Source: Acidithiobacillus concretivorus
GTDB lineage: Bacteria > Pseudomonadota > Gammaproteobacteria > Acidithiobacillales > Acidithiobacillaceae
Assembly: GCF_018853445.1 (NCBI RefSeq)
Contig: NZ_JABELD010000063.1
Span: 1-60,831 of the forward strand
DNA length: 60,831 nt
Direction: 5' to 3'
Shown here: piece after piece, positions 56,263 to 60,831 of the stretch
How the letters are laid out: every line of letters begins with the position of its first letter
Position numbering within the stretch: the stretch's first letter is position 1
Position numbers and translations under genes: made by a program
The notes under the pieces: generated by a model
The model's database searches: none
Told to the model about the DNA's origin: nothing
The model's input: only the letters and a program-made list of their open reading frames with translations

Positions 56263-56455
56263 AACCGGCTCACTAATTTCTCGCAAAGCCTGCGTAAGTA
56301 ACCCATCCATTTCTTTGATTTGAACAGGCTTATATAGGATCAAACCAAATTCATCCACGGCGTCTTTCCAATCCCGGATCGGCATGGTCCACTTTTGGCT
56401 GATATTCTGCAGAGCCAAATAAAACAATTTCAATAAGGCGTCATCACTCGGGTGT
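56239..56455 (-). pseudogene. Fused remnant: IS256 transposase end joined to a GGDEF fragment
   Basis: The minus-strand frame reads SDDALLKLFYLALQNISQKW then TMPIRDWK, the C-terminal signature of IS256 transposases, then runs on as DEFGLILYKPV ... MDGLLTQALREISEPVKVLG, which fits the part of a GGDEF domain after its GGDEF motif. So an IS256 end is joined to a diguanylate cyclase-type domain, and the C-terminal EAL fragment follows in another frame. No intact transposase or cyclase remains. The exact junction (near 56350) is uncertain. Confidence 0.65.
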
Positions 56456-56628
56456 TAATCAGCGGTTGTAATTGGTCAGTTTTCAGCAGGGATCTGCGTC
56501 AAAGGCTGCTTAGTCCTACGGCCGGACAGGCACATCGGGCAATGGGGCCTGACTACAGGTCAAACCCATGTTCAAGGGGGATATGGTTGAACAGGGTCGC
56601 AAACTCATGGCCATGATTCATACCGTCG
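56456..56628. other. Spacer with no recognised feature
   Basis: Between the IS256 remnant and the persulfide dioxygenase end no gene, terminator or repeat was recognised. It may contain unrecognised debris of the same rearrangement. Confidence 0.4.
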
Positions 56629-57381
56629 TCACCCTCCCTGAAATGATGGGTCGCAAAGACGGCGGAGCGTTTCTGAAATGTCCTCGGGACATCGCCCGCA
56701 GGCAAGATTGGCAGGGACAGCGTATGCCATTTTTTGCGGATTGGGCAGTTTCAGATCAGCCATGATGGCCTGGAACTCCGCCGAGCTTTTGCCAGCCAGA
56801 CGCGGGTTCCGCTCCTTTTCCTGGGCAATAGACGAAACATGCCGGTGCTGATAATCATGGGCCGGGTAAACCAGGGTAGCGTCAGGCAGGACAAACAGCT
56901 TTTCCTGAACGGAGTGGTACAGGGTGGCTGCGTCGCCATTTTGGAAATCGGTGCGTCCGCAGCCATCAATGAGCAGGGCATCTCCGGTGAAAACCTGCCA
57001 AGTGTCGCCGTCCATCACCAGATAAGCGTGGTGGGTATCCGTATGTCCGGGGGTAAAAAGGGCTTGAAAATGAAGCGAACCCAGGCTCAAAGGCCGCTCT
57101 TCGGCCACTCCGAAATCGGTGCAGGGCAAGCTATCCATGGCCGGCCCTGCAATACGGCTGCCGACACGGGCCTTGAGCTTGCGGGCACTACTCACATGGT
57201 CGGCATGAATATGTGTCTCCAGGGTATAACTCAGGCGTAGCCCGAGATCATGTAGGACTTGCAGATCCCGCTCTACGGTCTCCAGCACCGGATCGAGGAG
57301 CACTGCCTGCCCAGTCTGGGTACAACCGAAGAGATAGGTGTAGGTAGCGGATTCTGCTTCGAAGAGCTGACGGAAGATCAT
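56629..57381 (-). CDS. Persulfide dioxygenase / ETHE1-like metallo-beta-lactamase-fold hydrolase
   Basis: 250 aa from ATG 57381, with AAGGAG upstream. The metal motif THIHADH (His57, His59, Asp61, His62), FTPGHTD, FTGDALLIDGCGRTDFQ, VYPAHDY and the ending PANLACG are as in ETHE1/SDO enzymes that oxidise glutathione persulfide to sulfite. In a sulfur oxidiser this handles sulfane sulfur in the cytoplasm. It lies near katG on the same strand. A decayed paralogue heads the cyd operon (40055-40781). Confidence 0.9.
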   Translation of the reverse strand: MIFRQLFEAESATYTYLFGCTQTGQAVLLDPVLETVERDLQVLHDLGLRLSYTLETHIHADHVSSARKLKARVGSRIAGPAMDSLPCTDFGVAEERPLSLGSLHFQALFTPGHTDTHHAYLVMDGDTWQVFTGDALLIDGCGRTDFQNGDAATLYHSVQEKLFVLPDATLVYPAHDYQHRHVSSIAQEKERNPRLAGKSSAEFQAIMADLKLPNPQKMAYAVPANLACGRCPEDISETLRRLCDPSFQGG

Positions 57382-57384
57382 TGG

Positions 57385-57507
57385 GCTGCACTCCTTCGTG
57401 ATGAACATCGAATAATGTGATGAGACCAGAGCGGCATGTCGGTCGGCCGCCCAGCACTGCGCCGGCGCGATCTCGTGAAACCAGAAGTCAAGGACATAGG
57501 AGAACAT
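57385..57507 (-). pseudogene. Possible DUF924 N-terminal fragment
   Basis: The frame upstream of the persulfide dioxygenase start reads FSYVLDFWFHEIAPAQCWAA, which resembles the DUF924 N-terminus (VLDFWF.E..P...W). It runs straight into the dioxygenase frame without the rest of a DUF924 protein. Probably a leftover of a truncated gene. Low certainty. Confidence 0.35.
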
Positions 57508-57614
57508 GGCGATTCGTCCTTCATAACATTTTTTCCAGGCCTGTTATTCTGCAACTCCATCCCCTCAATACCGAGATCCCCGCTTGCCTTGAATCTGGGC
57601 AATGCACAGCAATA

Positions 57615-59908
<2,294 letters not shown>

Positions 59909-60032
59909 GCACCCAGAAAATTTCTAAAAACTCTTTCCTTGCGAAAAAGTTTTGAGGAGCAGTTTTGCAGGAGTCAGTATGGTAGGACTCGTCCGCCCAT
60001 CAGGATTTTCCAACCCATTCGGAGGCGCCAAA

Positions 60033-60731
60033 ATGAATCCGGTAAAAGTTAGTGGACCTCAAGTCCAAATCACCAAGGATGGCCCGTATGTTGTATCGGG
60101 AAAGGTTCCCCTCAGCAAGGAAATCATCGGAACCAATGAAGAGAGTGAATCGACAAAGTGGAAGCACAGCCGGACATACCCCTCTCAGGAACGGTACGCG
60201 TTGTGTCGGTGCGGCCATAGCAGCAACAAGCCATTTTGCGACGGATCGCATCTAACCGTTGGTTTTGATGGTACTGAAACTGCGCAGCGCCTGCCCTATC
60301 TTGAGCAGGCCAGGACGTTGCGGGGCCCAAGCATGTCATTGACCGATGTGGAGAGCTTGTGTTCGTCCGCACGTTTTTGTGACCCCCAAGGATCCGTGTG
60401 GAAACTCGTCTTCACAACAGATAGGCCCTTACCCAGCAAGCATTTTGTCAAGCAGACCTGCGACTGCCCATCGGGGCGACTGGTGGCGTGGGACAACGAT
60501 ACCGGAAAACCGATTGAACCAAAGTTTGAACCGTCCATTGCATTGATTGAAGACCCTTCCAAGGCTTGTTCCGGTCCATTATGGTTGCGCGGTGGGGTGT
60601 CATTAATCGGATCTGATGGTTTCGAATACGAAGTGCGCAATCGAATGACTTTGTGCCGCTGCGGCGCGTCTCGTAACAAGCCCTTTTGCGATGGCACGCA
60701 TATATCCATCGGATTTCATGACGAAAAATGA
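60033..60731 (+). CDS. CDGSH iron-sulfur protein with two CDGSH motifs
   Basis: 232 aa from ATG 60033 (GGAGG eight bases upstream). ATG 59979 (AGGAG five bases upstream) would add 18 residues. Two CDGSH sites of CxCx8CxxxH type: Cys58, Cys60, Cys69, His73 (CRCGHSSNKPFCDGSH) and Cys208, Cys210, Cys219, His223 (CRCGASRNKPFCDGTH). The middle part has Cys residues in SLCSSARFC and TCDCPSG, as in DUF1271-type ferredoxin-like inserts. Such proteins carry 2Fe-2S clusters and act in iron or redox homeostasis. Cotranscription with the ADP-ribosylglycohydrolase gene is suggested by the 8-base gap. Confidence 0.88.
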   Translation: MNPVKVSGPQVQITKDGPYVVSGKVPLSKEIIGTNEESESTKWKHSRTYPSQERYALCRCGHSSNKPFCDGSHLTVGFDGTETAQRLPYLEQARTLRGPSMSLTDVESLCSSARFCDPQGSVWKLVFTTDRPLPSKHFVKQTCDCPSGRLVAWDNDTGKPIEPKFEPSIALIEDPSKACSGPLWLRGGVSLIGSDGFEYEVRNRMTLCRCGASRNKPFCDGTHISIGFHDEK

Positions 60732-60739
60732 GATGAAGC

Positions 60740-60831
60740 ATGCAACGCGTAGCTGGAGCGTTGATGGGCGCACTGATTGGCGATGCACTGGCTTTGGGCT
60801 GTCATTGGTACTATGACCTTGCCGAATTACG
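60740..60831 (+). CDS. ADP-ribosylglycohydrolase-family protein, 3'-truncated by the window edge
   Basis: The first 30 residues read MQRVAGALMGALIGDALALG then CHWYYDLAEL. GALIGDALA is the N-terminal metal-site pattern of the ADP-ribosylglycohydrolase (DraG/ARH) family. The ATG is 8 bases after the CDGSH stop. The rest lies outside the window, so the role cannot be narrowed. Confidence 0.75.
   Translation, partial: MQRVAGALMGALIGDALALGCHWYYDLAEL

Overview
The window looks like a chromosomal segment of an acidophilic, sulfur-oxidising chemolithoautotroph of the Acidithiobacillus type. This is an inference from gene content: a complete C-P lyase (phosphonate) operon, a persulfide dioxygenase, osmoregulated glucan synthesis, a bd-type quinol oxidase under apparent sigma-54 control, KatG, Fe/Mn SOD and CDGSH proteins. 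No rRNA or tRNA gene was recognised.

Layout. (1) 1-8.9 kb: the end of exbD, then an AT-rich island with two paralogous TonB-dependent receptors flanking a Tat-exported phospholipase C/phosphoesterase, plus a decayed IS1595-type transposase and a Sel1-repeat protein. (2) 9.0-18.0 kb: an MFS transporter followed by phnGHIJKLM, a 2H-phosphoesterase, phnN and phnF. phnCDE and phnP are absent, and a promoter with a PhnF-like operator lies before phnG. (3) 18.0-31.4 kb: yihY-hda with a possible attenuator or small RNA ahead of hda, sodB, purMN, a SIMPL protein, a cytochrome b561, ppsA, a phosphoglycerate mutase lacking most of its phosphatase domain, a second MFS transporter and several small genes. 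(4) 31.4-35.5 kb: opgG-opgH, with opgH split by a +1 shift. (5) 35.9-46.3 kb: a dihydrolipoamide dehydrogenase-type enzyme, membrane and esterase genes, then a PAS/sigma-54 activator divergent from a -24/-12 promoter that should drive a frameshifted metallo-beta-lactamase relic, cydAB, a CydX-like protein and a 29-residue membrane peptide. thiC with a TPP riboswitch follows. (6) 46.3-60.8 kb: a YbiT-type ABC-F protein, a phosphohexomutase, a SWIM/SNF2 helicase, a soluble lytic transglycosylase, a scrap region (IS256, GGDEF and EAL fragments), a persulfide dioxygenase, katG, a double-CDGSH protein and the start of an ADP-ribosylglycohydrolase gene.

How the genes may work together. The first 18 kb can be read as a phosphorus-scavenging block: outer-membrane receptors energised by ExbD, a secreted phosphoesterase, an inner-membrane MFS carrier and C-P lyase. 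The 38.5-43.9 kb block reads as a regulated respiratory operon with small accessory subunits. katG, the CDGSH gene and sodB concern oxidative and iron-sulfur stress.

The most unusual structures are two 197-198 bp self-complementary elements, near 44.0 and 53.2 kb. They share a core, but their outer arms differ in sequence while each stays paired with its partner arm. Other notable points are the sigma-54 cyd promoter, the terminator just upstream of hda, the split opgH and the gutted phosphoglycerate mutase.
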